24,708 nucleotides of DNA from Gaiellasilicea sp046594445 (GCA_046594445.1 JBKJSM010000005.1:1-24708); one strand, 5' to 3'. Shown: positions 1 to 8,101, numbered from the stretch's first letter. Numbers and translations: made by a program. The notes: generated from the sequence alone by a model not told the origin.

Positions 1-1388
1 GTGAGACTGCGCAGGGTCGGGTACAGAAGGCGGTAGCGCGCGTACCCCTCGTCGTACGCAGGCTGCCAGCCGGGGTCGGGATCGATTCGGTCGCGGACGC
101 GGACGCAGGCCGCGACCGCCTCGTGCGCATCGGCGAAGACTCCTTCCTTGACGCCGCCGAGCAGGGCGGCTCCATAGGCCGCCCCCTCCTCGACCTCGGT
201 GCGCTCGAGTGGGAGCCCGAGCACCGAGGCGACAACCTTCAGCCAGAGCTCGCTTCGAGCGCCGCCGCCGGACACGCGGCCGACCTCGGCCTCGACCCCG
301 AGCGAGCGTAGGAGCTCGAGCGAGTCGCGCAGCCCGTAGGCGACGCCCTCGAGCACCGCGCGGACGAGCGCCCCGCGGTCGTGACGCAGCGTCAGTCCGG
401 TGAAGGCGCCGCGCGCGTCCGGGTCGGCGTGCGGCGTCCGCTCGCCCTGGAGATAGGGCGCGAAGAGCAGTCCCTCGCAGCCCGGCTCCCACGCCTCGGC
501 CTCTCGCAGCAGCTCGTCGTAGGGAGCGCCGCCTAGAGCGGCGCGCAGCCACTGGAGCGAGCCCGCGGCCGAGAGCATCACTCCCATCGCATGCCAGGTG
601 CCCGGGACGGCGTGGCAGAAGGTGTGCAGCCGCGCCTGGGGCTCCGGCCGGTACTCCGGCAGGGCGGCGAAGACGGCGCCCGAGGTGCCGAGCACGACCG
701 AGAGCGGCCCCGGCCCGTCGACGCCGACGCCGAGCGCCCCTGCCGCCTGGTCGCCCGCGGCGGCGATCTCGGTGCACTCGTGCACCGGCGGGAGCCACTC
801 GCGCGGGAGCTCGAGCGACTCGAGCACGTCGTCGCTCCAGCGCCGGTTGCCGACGTCGAAGAGGAGGGTGCCCGACGCGTCGGCGACGTCGATCGCGTGC
901 TCGCCGGTCATCCGGAAGCGGACGTAGTCCTTCGGCAGCAGGACGTGGCGGATTCGCGCGAAGAGATCGGGCTCGTGCGTTCGGAGCCAGAGCAGCTTCG
1001 GCGCCGTGAAGCCGGTGAGCGCGCGGTTGCCGGTCAGCTCGATCAGGCGCTCGAGCCCGAGCCGCGCCTCGATCTCGGCACACTCGGCCGCCGTGCGCTG
1101 GTCGTTCCAGAGGATCGCAGGGCGGAGCACCTGCTCGTCGCCGCCGAGGACGACGAGGCCGTGCATCTGCCCCGAGAGGCCGATCGACGTGGGCTGGACG
1201 TCGAGCTCGGTCAGCGCGGCCTCGGTGGCCGCCCACCAGTCCTCGGGATCCTGCTCCGCCCAGCCGGGTTTCGGCGTCAAGAGCGGGTAGTCGTGCTCCG
1301 CGCGGGCGAGGATCTCACCGGTCGGCGAGAGCGCGAGCGCCTTGACACCGCTCGTGCCGACGTCGATCCCGACCAGCGCCTGGGTCAC
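1..1388 (-). CDS. xylB: Xylulokinase, FGGY family (3' end outside window)
   Basis: ATP-dependent kinase converting D-xylulose to D-xylulose 5-phosphate, feeding the pentose phosphate pathway in the cytosol. Reading from a GTG start gives about 462 residues open to the window edge, against a usual length near 490, so only a short C-terminal piece is missing. Visible marks are the N-terminal phosphate-binding DVGTSGVK (residues 9-16), the xylulokinase-typical GQMHGLV (73-79), WNDQRT just after it, GDQAAGALG carrying the expected catalytic Asp, and a later GGGARS segment typical of the second FGGY signature. The start overlaps the stop of the upstream isomerase as GTGA, so translation is probably coupled. 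With the isomerase and lyxose isomerase next door, a pentose-catabolic role is well supported. Other FGGY kinases (for example ribulokinase) are less likely because of the GQMHG motif. Confidence 0.93.
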   Translation of the reverse strand, partial: MTQALVGIDVGTSGVKALALSPTGEILARAEHDYPLLTPKPGWAEQDPEDWWAATEAALTELDVQPTSIGLSGQMHGLVVLGGDEQVLRPAILWNDQRTAAECAEIEARLGLERLIELTGNRALTGFTAPKLLWLRTHEPDLFARIRHVLLPKDYVRFRMTGEHAIDVADASGTLLFDVGNRRWSDDVLESLELPREWLPPVHECTEIAAAGDQAAGALGVGVDGPGPLSVVLGTSGAVFAALPEYRPEPQARLHTFCHAVPGTWHAMGVMLSAAGSLQWLRAALGGAPYDELLREAEAWEPGCEGLLFAPYLQGERTPHADPDARGAFTGLTLRHDRGALVRAVLEGVAYGLRDSLELLRSLGVEAEVGRVSGGGARSELWLKVVASVLGLPLERTEVEEGAAYGAALLGGVKEGVFADAHEAVAACVRVRDRIDPDPGWQPAYDEGYARYRLLYPTLRSL

Positions 1389-2383
1389 GCCCCGAGCGCC
1401 GCGTAGACGAGCTCGTAGGCGCGAACCGCGTCCTTCTCCTGCTGCGCCGCCCGCAGGGCCGCGTCGTCGATCTTGCCGGCGACGCCGTCGAGGAAGCGCC
1501 ACTGGAGGACGCTTCGCTTGACGGCGCCGACCGCGTCCTCGGTGTAGGGGTAGAGGTCGAACCCGAGCCGCTCGCCGTTGTCTCCGTAGCCGGCACGACG
1601 CAGCTCGACCGCGAGCTCGATCGTCTCCATGAAGCGGATCGTCCCGACCATGTTGTCGTCGTCGAAGGTGCCCCAGCCGTCGTTGGCGTGCAGATGGCCG
1701 AGCAGGCCCTCGGCCGCGAGCAGCGCCGCGTTCTCGGCCAGGCTCTCGCCGTTCATCAGCAGGTGCTGCCAGTCCATGTTGACCGTGACGTTGTCGATGC
1801 CCTGGCGCCGCAGCGTATGGATCACGTGCAGCGTCATGCCGACGTTCCGCATCAGGATCTTCATCGCCGGCTCCGAGTTCTTGTGCTCCAGGAAGATCGT
1901 GACGCCATTGTCCTTGGCGTGCTGCGCAGCCTGGCCGACGCCGTCGACGAAGCGCGCCCACGACTCCTTGTACGGCGTCTGGAAGGGGTAGTTGTAGCCC
2001 TCGATCCCCGGCCAGATGATCATCTGCGCACCGGTCTCGGCGGCGAGGTCGATCGCCTCCCGGGTGATCCCGAGCGCCGCCTCGCGCGTGGCGTCGTCGG
2101 GGGAGCAGAAAGCGCCCTTCGTGAAGCGGGTGTCGAGGTGCAGGCCGCTCGCGACGCAGTAGATGCCATGGCCGTCCAGTGCCTCGCGCACCTCGTCGAG
2201 GTTTTCCGCCGAGAGCTCCTGCGGGTAGTGGAACTCGTAGTCGTCCATCAGGTCGCCGAGCCCCTCGACGGCGGTGCGCACCTTCTGCGCGGTCGACTGG
2301 CCGGAAAGCTCGGGCTTGTAGCCCGCCGGGTTGAAGCGGGTCGCCATGTTGCCGAACGCCCAGATACCGAGCGATGTCTTCAT
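1385..2383 (-). CDS. xylA: Xylose-isomerase-like TIM-barrel sugar isomerase
   Basis: Probable metal-dependent aldose-ketose isomerase, most simply D-xylose to D-xylulose given that xylulokinase follows directly. The 332-residue product is shorter than classical actinobacterial XylA (about 390) and divergent from it, but keeps the order of likely metal ligands: LEHK (E166), NMDWQH (D204, H207), HAND (D235) and GFDLYPY (D276). The start ATG overlaps the stop of the upstream alpha-glucosidase as ATGA, and the end overlaps xylB as GTGA, so the three genes form a tight operon. A longer open frame runs upstream on the same strand but is only an antisense-free shadow of the glucosidase gene. It could act on another sugar (rhamnose- or lyxose-type isomerases share this fold); substrate is inferred from neighbours. 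Confidence 0.8.
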   Translation of the reverse strand: MKTSLGIWAFGNMATRFNPAGYKPELSGQSTAQKVRTAVEGLGDLMDDYEFHYPQELSAENLDEVREALDGHGIYCVASGLHLDTRFTKGAFCSPDDATREAALGITREAIDLAAETGAQMIIWPGIEGYNYPFQTPYKESWARFVDGVGQAAQHAKDNGVTIFLEHKNSEPAMKILMRNVGMTLHVIHTLRRQGIDNVTVNMDWQHLLMNGESLAENAALLAAEGLLGHLHANDGWGTFDDDNMVGTIRFMETIELAVELRRAGYGDNGERLGFDLYPYTEDAVGAVKRSVLQWRFLDGVAGKIDDAALRAAQQEKDAVRAYELVYAALGA

Positions 2384-3918
2384 GTCCGTCCTTTCGTCAG
2401 CACCCAGGCAGCGGTGTCCGGGGGCAGGGTCGTCGTGATCTCCGGGTCGCTCGCGAGCACCAGCTCGCCTTCCGGCAGCTTGAGCACGGGAGCGTCGAAG
2501 TTGACGAGGCACGTCAGATTGCCGCGCTCGAAGGCGATCGTGCCGGCCGGGCTCTCGCGCCAGGAAAAGGCGTCGTCGCGCGGCCGCAGCCGGATCGCCG
2601 AGCGAAAGAGCGTGAGCATCGAACCCGGGTCGTCCGCTTGCGCGTCCGCGCTGACCGCACCCCAGTCCTGCGGCATCGGCAGCCATGGCTCGCCCTCGGT
2701 GAAGCCGAACGCCGGCGGCTCCGTCGTTCGGGGGATCGGCACGCGGCAACCGTCGCGGCCCTTCCGGGCGCCGTTCGTGCGGAAGAAGATCGGATCCCGG
2801 CGCGCCTCGTCGGGGAGCTCGACCTCCTCGAGTCCCAGCTCCTGGCCCTGGTAGGTGAACGACGTTCCGGGTAGGCCGAAGAGCAGCAGCGCCGCTGCGC
2901 GGGCCCGCCGCCGGCCGACCTCGCCACCGCCGTAGCGCGTCGACACGCGGGTGACGTCGTGGTTCTCGAAGACCCATGTCGCTGTCGCCCCGACGGCGCC
3001 GAGCGCGGTGAGCGTTCGCTCGATCGTCAGGCGCATGCGCGCAGCGTCCCACTCCTCGTAGAGCAAGCCGAAGTTGAAGGAGAGGTGCAGCTGATCGGGC
3101 TCGAGGTAGGTGGCGATCTTCTCCTGGTTCTCGATCACGATCTCGCCTACGTACATCCGCTCGCCGGGATACTCGTCCGCGAGCTTCCGCCAGCGCCGGT
3201 ACAGGGGATGCAGCTCGGGCTGCATCAGCGCGGAGAGCCAGTCGCCGAAGGGCGGGCGCGGCACCGGCTCGACCATCTCGCGCAAGTCCTGTGCCTTGAA
3301 GAGCGCGTGCGCAACGTCGATCCGGAAGCCGTCGACGCCCCGGTCGAGCCAGAAGCGGAGGATCTCGTCGAAGCTGTCCGGGACGGCCTCGTGGTGCCAG
3401 TCGAGGTCGGGCTGCTCCGGCGCGAAGAAGTGGAGGTAGTACTCGCCCGTCCGCTTGTCGAGCGTCCACGCGGGGCCGCCGAAGGCCGACGTCCAGCCGT
3501 TCGGCGGGCCACCGCTCCGGCCGGGGCGGAACACGTAGCGCCTGCGGTCCGGGTGCTCGGGATCGGCGATCGCGTTCTGGAACCAGTCGTGCTGATCGGA
3601 CGTGTGGTTCGGGACGATGTCGATCGTGACCTTGATCCCGAGCTCGTGCGCGTCGGCGACCAGCCCGTCGAAGTCCTCCAGCGTGCCGAACTGCGGGTCG
3701 ACGTCCGTGTAGTCCGCGACGTCGTAGCCGTGATCGGCCTGTGGCGAGGGGTAGAAGGGCGTCAGCCAGAGGGCGTTCACGCCGAGCTCCTGCAGATACG
3801 GCAGGCGGGCGCGGACGCCCGGGAGGTCGCCGACGCCGTCCCCGTTCGAGTCCTGGAAGCTGCGCACGTAGATCTGGTAGAAGGCCGCGGTGCGCCACCA
3901 CTCGGTCACGTTGCCCAT
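2380..3918 (-). CDS. GH13 alpha-glucosidase (oligo-1,6-glucosidase type)
   Basis: Glycoside hydrolase of family 13, predicted to release glucose from short alpha-glucosides in the cytosol (no signal peptide). The 512 residues carry the four GH13 regions in order: DIVPNHT (100-106), GFRIDVAH with nucleophile D201, VGEI with acid/base E259, and FENHDVTR with transition-state Asp D321. An Asp/Asn/Gly-rich loop DSNGDGVGD (23-31) matches the calcium loop of oligo-1,6-glucosidases. The ATG at 3918 has an AAAGG ribosome binding sequence four bases upstream. The gene heads an operon with the isomerase and xylulokinase, whose start it overlaps by four bases. GH13 members with this layout include alpha-glucosidase, oligo-1,6-glucosidase and isomaltase; the exact linkage cannot be read from sequence. 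Confidence 0.92.
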   Translation of the reverse strand: MGNVTEWWRTAAFYQIYVRSFQDSNGDGVGDLPGVRARLPYLQELGVNALWLTPFYPSPQADHGYDVADYTDVDPQFGTLEDFDGLVADAHELGIKVTIDIVPNHTSDQHDWFQNAIADPEHPDRRRYVFRPGRSGGPPNGWTSAFGGPAWTLDKRTGEYYLHFFAPEQPDLDWHHEAVPDSFDEILRFWLDRGVDGFRIDVAHALFKAQDLREMVEPVPRPPFGDWLSALMQPELHPLYRRWRKLADEYPGERMYVGEIVIENQEKIATYLEPDQLHLSFNFGLLYEEWDAARMRLTIERTLTALGAVGATATWVFENHDVTRVSTRYGGGEVGRRRARAAALLLFGLPGTSFTYQGQELGLEEVELPDEARRDPIFFRTNGARKGRDGCRVPIPRTTEPPAFGFTEGEPWLPMPQDWGAVSADAQADDPGSMLTLFRSAIRLRPRDDAFSWRESPAGTIAFERGNLTCLVNFDAPVLKLPEGELVLASDPEITTTLPPDTAAWVLTKGRT

Positions 3919-3970
3919 GTGACCTTTACTGTGACGATCTCGCCGACCGAGCGGCTGGAGAGGAGATCGC
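3919..3970. promoter_or_regulatory. Short divergent intergenic region of the sugar locus
   Basis: Only 52 bases separate the divergent starts of the alpha-glucosidase and the lyxose isomerase. The region holds the AAAGG ribosome binding sequence of the minus-strand gene and the AGGAG of the plus-strand gene (3961-3965). I see no convincing -35/-10 pair, so the promoters for both directions must overlap here or lie inside coding sequence; a shared regulator site is plausible but not visible. Confidence 0.35.
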
Positions 3971-4450
3971 CTGATCGCACGCGCAGAGGAGCGGGCCGCG
4001 CAGAAATACGCCGCCGAGCAGCTGACGGCAGCGGGGATCGTCCTCTCGGGCGCCGAGCGCGACCGGATCGAGGTCGCCGACTTCGGCCTCTCGCGGCTGC
4101 ACGAGCAGGGTCTGATGCTGCTCGTCTACGTGAACTCGGACCGCTACTGCGCAAAGGAGCTCGTCCTCTATCCGGGCCAGACCTGCCCCGAGCACCGCCA
4201 TCCGCCCTTCGACGGCACGCCGGGCAAAGAGGAGACATTCCGCTGCCGCCGCGGCCTCGTCACGCTCTGGGTCGACGGCCAGGAAAGCGTCCTCGGCCCC
4301 GGCGAGCAGCACACGATCCCGCCGGACACGCTGCACTCCTTCCGAGCGGGGCCGGAGGGCGCGGTCGTCACCGAGTTCTCCTCCGCGAGCCGGGACGAGC
4401 TCGACGTGTTCACCGATCCTCGGGTTCAGCGCACGACCGTGATCGGCTAG
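3971..4450 (+). CDS. D-lyxose isomerase (cupin), CTG start
   Basis: Cupin-fold sugar isomerase resembling the D-lyxose ketol-isomerase family, converting D-lyxose to D-xylulose, the substrate of the neighbouring xylulokinase. The 159-residue product shows the family's cupin metal site EHRHPP...KEETF with a later HTIPPDTLHSF providing the last His. In-frame codons run back from the first ATG (4115) to a TGA at 3932 with no ATG, GTG or TTG. The 48 residues upstream of that ATG, including IEVADFGLSRL, look like genuine family sequence, and an AGGAG at 3961-3965 lies five bases before a CTG at 3971. I therefore place the start at CTG. Starting at ATG 4115 would remove a helix and strand the family normally has. 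A sequencing error creating the missing start is the main alternative. Confidence 0.82.
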   Translation: MIARAEERAAQKYAAEQLTAAGIVLSGAERDRIEVADFGLSRLHEQGLMLLVYVNSDRYCAKELVLYPGQTCPEHRHPPFDGTPGKEETFRCRRGLVTLWVDGQESVLGPGEQHTIPPDTLHSFRAGPEGAVVTEFSSASRDELDVFTDPRVQRTTVIG

Positions 4451-4483
4451 CGGCCGTACCTCATTGGCGAGGTCGGCCGTTTT
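4451..4483 (+). terminator. Rho-independent terminator after the lyxose isomerase gene
   Basis: Starting directly after the stop codon, CGGCCG (4451-4456) pairs with 4474-4479 and ACCTC (4458-4462) with GAGGT (4469-4473), with one bulged T and a six-base loop. The 11-bp stem is followed by TTTT (4480-4483). This is the classic hairpin plus T-run and separates the sugar locus from the response-regulator gene. Confidence 0.75.
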
Positions 4484-4528
4484 ACCTGCGGGGACCGGGA
4501 CGCACGTTCCGAGTCGAGGGGAGGTTCG

Positions 4529-4993
4529 ATGCTTGCCGAAAGGGATTCAGCCGACTCGCGCGCGCAGCGGCGGCTTCGGTTGCTGCTGACCGACGACGAC
4601 CGAAGCTTCATGGAGGCGATGGCGGCAGTGCTGGAGGCCTCCGGCCGCTTCGAGGTCGTGGCGATGGCGGCGAACGGCCGGGAGGGTGTCGAGCTCGCGG
4701 AGACCTGCGATCCCGACGTCGTCCTGATGGACATCGACATGCCGATCATGGACGGGGTCGAGGCGAGCCGGCGCATCCACGAGCGGCAGCCCGAGTTGCC
4801 GATCGTGCTCGTCAGCGCATCCCAGTTCGCCCACCGGGTGGAGAACGCGCGCGAGGCCGGCGCAACGGGGTACGTCCACAAGAGCCGGATCGCGGACGAT
4901 CTGATCGAGACGATCCTCGCCGTCTTCCAGGAGCGGGGGGCTGAAGAGCTGATGCGTGCGAGCCTCTCCCTCTCGGGGGCCGAAAGCAGGTAA
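4529..4993 (+). CDS. Single-domain response regulator (CheY-like receiver)
   Basis: Receiver-domain protein of 154 residues with no output domain. The phosphorylation site is complete: acidic cluster DDD (22-24), phospho-acceptor D68 in VVLMD, S96 in the switch position and K118 in YVHKS. The helix following would normally lead to an HTH domain, but the protein ends about 30 residues later, so it must signal through a partner protein or act as a phosphate sink. The ATG follows a strong GGGGAGG. It lies 78 bases past the lyxose isomerase terminator and nine bases before the thioesterase gene, with which it is probably co-transcribed. No histidine kinase is visible beside it, so its partner is unknown. 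Confidence 0.88.
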   Translation: MLAERDSADSRAQRRLRLLLTDDDRSFMEAMAAVLEASGRFEVVAMAANGREGVELAETCDPDVVLMDIDMPIMDGVEASRRIHERQPELPIVLVSASQFAHRVENAREAGATGYVHKSRIADDLIETILAVFQERGAEELMRASLSLSGAESR

Positions 4994-5002
4994 AAGGGCG
5001 GC

Positions 5003-5371
5003 GTGGCCGCCTTTCCCTGGACTCACCACGAGCGCGTCCGCTTTCGCGACTGCGATGCGATGGGTCACGTCAACAACGCCGTCTTCTCGACCTATCTCGA
5101 GGAGTCTCGCATCGGCGTCCTCGGGGGACTGACTGAGTTCATCCTCGCCCGGGTGGAGATCGACTTCCGGTCGCAGCTGCACATGGGGGAAAAGGTCGAG
5201 GTGCGCACGCGCTGTTCCCGGCTCGGGACGAAGAGCTTCGACCTCGAGCACGTGATCGCGGCCGGCGATCGGATCGTCGCGGACGCGAAGAGCGTCCTCG
5301 TCGCCTACGACTACGAGCGCGGCGAGAGCGTGCCGCTCCCGGACGACCTGCGCGTGCGGCTCAGGGGCTAG
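5003..5371 (+). CDS. Acyl-CoA thioesterase, hot-dog fold (4HBT family)
   Basis: A 122-residue protein of the 4-hydroxybenzoyl-CoA thioesterase/YbgC-like group, expected to hydrolyse an acyl-CoA in the cytosol. The N-terminal signature RFRDCDAMGHVNNAVFSTYLEE (residues about 13-34) contains the family Asp and the HVNN motif. The chosen start is GTG, nine bases after the response-regulator stop, preceded by AAAAGGG. Its stop codon overlaps that of the convergent protease gene in a shared CTAG (5368-5371). The acyl substrate cannot be read from sequence, and the pairing with a receiver protein gives no clear functional hint. Confidence 0.88.
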   Translation: MAAFPWTHHERVRFRDCDAMGHVNNAVFSTYLEESRIGVLGGLTEFILARVEIDFRSQLHMGEKVEVRTRCSRLGTKSFDLEHVIAAGDRIVADAKSVLVAYDYERGESVPLPDDLRVRLRG

Positions 5372-6435
5372 CGACGCCGCGCGAGCGTGACGGTGACGCG
5401 GCGAGGGCCGGCGCTGTCGATCAGCTCCAGCCGGAGTCGATCGCCGGGCTTGCGCGCTCGAAGCACGTCCGTCAACGTTTCCGCCGAGCGGATCGTGCGG
5501 GTACCGGCGGCGACGATCACGTCCCCGGCGACGAGGTCGGCACTCTCTCCGGGGCCGCCGGGATAGACGACTGTGACGGCCGCGCCGCGGACAGATCCGT
5601 CAAGGCCGAGCTGAACGGCGGTCGCTTCGGAGTCGACCGACGTGAACGCTACTCCGAGCCACGCATCCGAGGCGGGGCGGGAGCTGCGGATCCGCGCGAT
5701 CACAGGCAGTGCCTGGTCGATCGCGATCGCGAAGCTGACGTTCTCGGCGTCGGCGAGCCGGACGCCGGCCGTGTTGATCCCGACGAGGCGGCCCGAGCGG
5801 TCGACGAGCGGGCCGCCGGAGTTGCCCGGGTTGATCGCCGCGTCGGTCTGCAGCAGGCCCGTCAGCTTGCCGTTCCGCCCGTCGATCGTCCGGTCGAGGC
5901 CGGAGACGATGCCGGTTGTGACGGTCGGCCCGCCGAGCCCGAGCGGGAAGCCGACAGCGATGACGGCGTCGCCGAGTCGCAGGGACGAGGAACGGGCGAG
6001 CGGGAGCGGGAAGAGGTCGTTCGCGTCGACCCGGATCACGGCAAGGTCGCGCTCGGGGGCGGTGCCGATCACGGTGCCGGCGAGCGGGCGCGTGTGCCGC
6101 TCGTCGTTGAAGACGACCGTCACCCGGGTCGTGCCTTCGACGACGTGGTTGTTCGTGACGATGATCCCGCGGCGGTAGAGCACGACGCCGGAGCCTTCGC
6201 CCTCGCCGCCGCCGAAGCTCTCCGTGCGGATGTTGACGACCGACGGCAGCACGCGCTCGACCGTGTCGGCGAGGGAGCCGGTGCTGTCGGCGTCGGGCGT
6301 CGTCTCCGCCGCCGCGGGATCGACGACGGTGACCGTCTGCACCGTTGTCGTCACGCGCGTCGACTCGTCGCCGCTCTCGCTGCTGCTGCAGCCGGCGAGC
6401 GTCAGGATCGCAAGCCCCAGCGGCGCGAGCCTCAC
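5368..6435 (-). CDS. HtrA/DegP-like serine protease lipoprotein with PDZ domain
   Basis: Envelope serine protease of family S1C, 355 residues. It begins with a lipoprotein signal ending LTLAGC (lipid-anchored C16), then a Thr/Ser/Val-rich spacer (about 20-55), the trypsin-like domain with H97 (TNNHVV), D130 (ERDLAVI) and S206 (GNSGGPL), and a C-terminal PDZ domain (about 255-352). The catalytic triad is intact. The GTG start overlaps the stop of the upstream VWA gene as GTGA, so it is the last gene of the MoxR-VWA operon. It likely degrades or monitors misfolded exported proteins outside the membrane. Lipid anchoring instead of the more common single membrane helix of actinobacterial HtrA proteins is notable. 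Confidence 0.93.
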   Translation of the reverse strand: MRLAPLGLAILTLAGCSSSESGDESTRVTTTVQTVTVVDPAAAETTPDADSTGSLADTVERVLPSVVNIRTESFGGGEGEGSGVVLYRRGIIVTNNHVVEGTTRVTVVFNDERHTRPLAGTVIGTAPERDLAVIRVDANDLFPLPLARSSSLRLGDAVIAVGFPLGLGGPTVTTGIVSGLDRTIDGRNGKLTGLLQTDAAINPGNSGGPLVDRSGRLVGINTAGVRLADAENVSFAIAIDQALPVIARIRSSRPASDAWLGVAFTSVDSEATAVQLGLDGSVRGAAVTVVYPGGPGESADLVAGDVIVAAGTRTIRSAETLTDVLRARKPGDRLRLELIDSAGPRRVTVTLARRR

Positions 6436-7394
6436 GGGAGCCTCGGGAAGGTGACGACGGCGATCGCGGCCGCGCCGAGCATCAGGACGAGGCCGCCGGC
6501 CAGGAAGCCGAACGTGACCTCACGCTTGCGCTCCACCTTGCTCACGAGCGATCCCATCTTCTCGTACGCCTCACGGAGGTCGCCGACGCTCTCGGCCTCG
6601 TAGAAGCGGCCGCCGGTCGTCACTGCGATCTGCCGGAGCGTGGCGGGATCGGGGGGCACGGGGATGACGCGCGTGCCGCCGAAGCGGTTGAATTCGACGA
6701 CGCCCTCGGGAGTTCCGAGCGCGACGGTGTAGATGGGGATGTTGAACGACTTCGCCCGGGCGGCGCCCTCGCTCGGCAGCAGCACGCCCTCCGTCTGCGC
6801 GCCGTCCGAGAGGAGGAGGATTACGGCCGGCCGCTCCGTGCCGTCCCGCCCAGCCGCGGCTGCGCGCGCGACCTCGACGCCGCGTGCGATCCCGTCGCCG
6901 ATCGCCGTGCCGCGCTGAGGGTAGAGATAGTCGATCGCGTCGATCGCGATCTGGCGGTCGTCGGTCGCCGGCGCCGCTACCTCGGCGGTTTCCGAGAAGG
7001 CGACCACGCCGACCTGGAAGCGCTTCGGCAGCTCGCGCATGAAGTCACGAACCACCTCTTGCGCCGCCTCGAGCCGCGTCGGCTCGACGTCCTCCGCCTG
7101 CATCGATCCGGACACGTCGATCACGAGCACGATCGTCGCCTCCTCGCGGTCGGCCATCAGGTTCATGCTCGGCCGCGCGAAGCCGACGAGCAGCGCGGCG
7201 AGCGCGAGCAGAAAGAGTGCAAGCCCCGCATGGCGGCGCCACGAGCGCGTGCTCTCGACGACGGAGGCGAGCACCTCGAGGTTCGTGTAGCGAACGGTGT
7301 AGCGGCCGGGCCGCCCCTGCAGCCAGCGGTAGCCGAGGACGATCGCCGGCAGCGCTAAGAGCGCGAGCAGCAGGAGCGGGGTGGCGAAGCTCAA
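6432..7394 (-). CDS. VWA-domain membrane protein (BatA-like), second copy
   Basis: Membrane-anchored von Willebrand factor A protein of about 320 residues. Two membrane segments flank the N-terminal region, the VWA domain follows with the MIDAS motif DVSGS and later LLSDG, and a final hydrophobic helix closes the protein. This is the BatA/Aerotolerance arrangement. A GTG at 7412 would also be open, but I choose the TTG at 7394: it overlaps the upstream stop as TTGA, and it gives the start MSFATPLLL, which matches the start MSFAWPLLL of the paralogue at 8098-9060. VWA-MoxR pairs are thought to act in metal-dependent assembly or stress tolerance; the target here is unknown. Confidence 0.87.
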   Translation of the reverse strand: MSFATPLLLLALLALPAIVLGYRWLQGRPGRYTVRYTNLEVLASVVESTRSWRRHAGLALFLLALAALLVGFARPSMNLMADREEATIVLVIDVSGSMQAEDVEPTRLEAAQEVVRDFMRELPKRFQVGVVAFSETAEVAAPATDDRQIAIDAIDYLYPQRGTAIGDGIARGVEVARAAAAGRDGTERPAVILLLSDGAQTEGVLLPSEGAARAKSFNIPIYTVALGTPEGVVEFNRFGGTRVIPVPPDPATLRQIAVTTGGRFYEAESVGDLREAYEKMGSLVSKVERKREVTFGFLAGGLVLMLGAAAIAVVTFPRLP

Positions 7395-8101
7395 CTGGGG
7401 CCCCGCACGCACACAGCTTGGATCTGCACCTCGACGCGGACGTTCTCCGGCCGCGTGATCGCGGAGCGAGCCTCGACCACGATACGGGCGCCGGCGCGGC
7501 GTGCCGTGGCGCGCACCGATCCCAGCGTCGAGAGGGACGGAGGGCGGACCGTGCGATAGGCGATTGCGGCCGAGAACGACAGCAGGCGCTCGCCGGTCAG
7601 GCAGGCGTGGGCGAGCCGCTCGCTCGGCCGGTCACGCAGCGGCACGTTCTTGACCCGCCATACGGTCGCGTCGGGGATCGGGGCGGCGGCCTGCAGCTGC
7701 CTGGTCGGCTCCCGCAGGGTGCGGCCTCGGCCGCCGCCACCACCGCCGGGGATGCAACCGAGCAGCGGCCGAAACCCCGACAGCGAGCGCGAGGTCTGCG
7801 CGACGAAGACGGCGGAGCGCCCGGTCGTCACTCCTGCGCCAACTGGGCCGCCGAGCCGGCCGAGGAAGGTGATTCCGAGCGGCCCTGCCCGGTCTGCGTC
7901 GAGACCGCCGATCACCTGGCCTCGACCGGGGCAGGCGAGCTGGTAGTAGGTCGGCTTCGCGCCGCCGAAGACCTGCACCCACGGCCCGGCGACGGGGATG
8001 CAGACGATCAGGCCGTCGCACTCCGATCCCGCGCGGGCGGTCGATGGCCCGATCCCGGCCACCGCGGCCGCGAGCGCCACCACGACGAGCGCCCGCTTCA
8101 C
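7391..8101 (-). CDS. Uncharacterised secreted protein between two VWA genes
   Basis: I do not recognise a domain. The 236-residue product starts MKRALVVVALAAAVAGI and has a Sec signal peptide ending near ARAG (about residue 25). The mature part is Gly/Arg-rich, includes a run of six glycines near the centre, and has six cysteines (SEC, VCI, ACP, GCI, HAC, VCV), an even number that could form three disulfides outside the cell. The GTG start overlaps the upstream VWA stop as GTGA and its own stop overlaps the next VWA start as TTGA, so it is translated as part of the same operon. Its fixed place between the two VWA paralogues suggests it is a substrate or partner of the complex. This role is inference. 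Confidence 0.8.
   Translation of the reverse strand: MKRALVVVALAAAVAGIGPSTARAGSECDGLIVCIPVAGPWVQVFGGAKPTYYQLACPGRGQVIGGLDADRAGPLGITFLGRLGGPVGAGVTTGRSAVFVAQTSRSLSGFRPLLGCIPGGGGGGRGRTLREPTRQLQAAAPIPDATVWRVKNVPLRDRPSERLAHACLTGERLLSFSAAIAYRTVRPPSLSTLGSVRATARRAGARIVVEARSAITRPENVRVEVQIQAVCVRGPS

Noticed and set aside
1385..3901. An 838-codon minus-strand frame as an N-terminally extended isomerase
   Set aside because: The extra part is an alternative frame of the GH13 gene without family features; the isomerase begins at ATG 2383 with an ATGA overlap.
7395..7412. GTG at 7412 as the start of the second VWA protein
   Set aside because: It would overlap the upstream gene by 22 bases and add residues absent from the paralogue; TTG 7394 gives the matching start and the operon's usual NTGA overlap.
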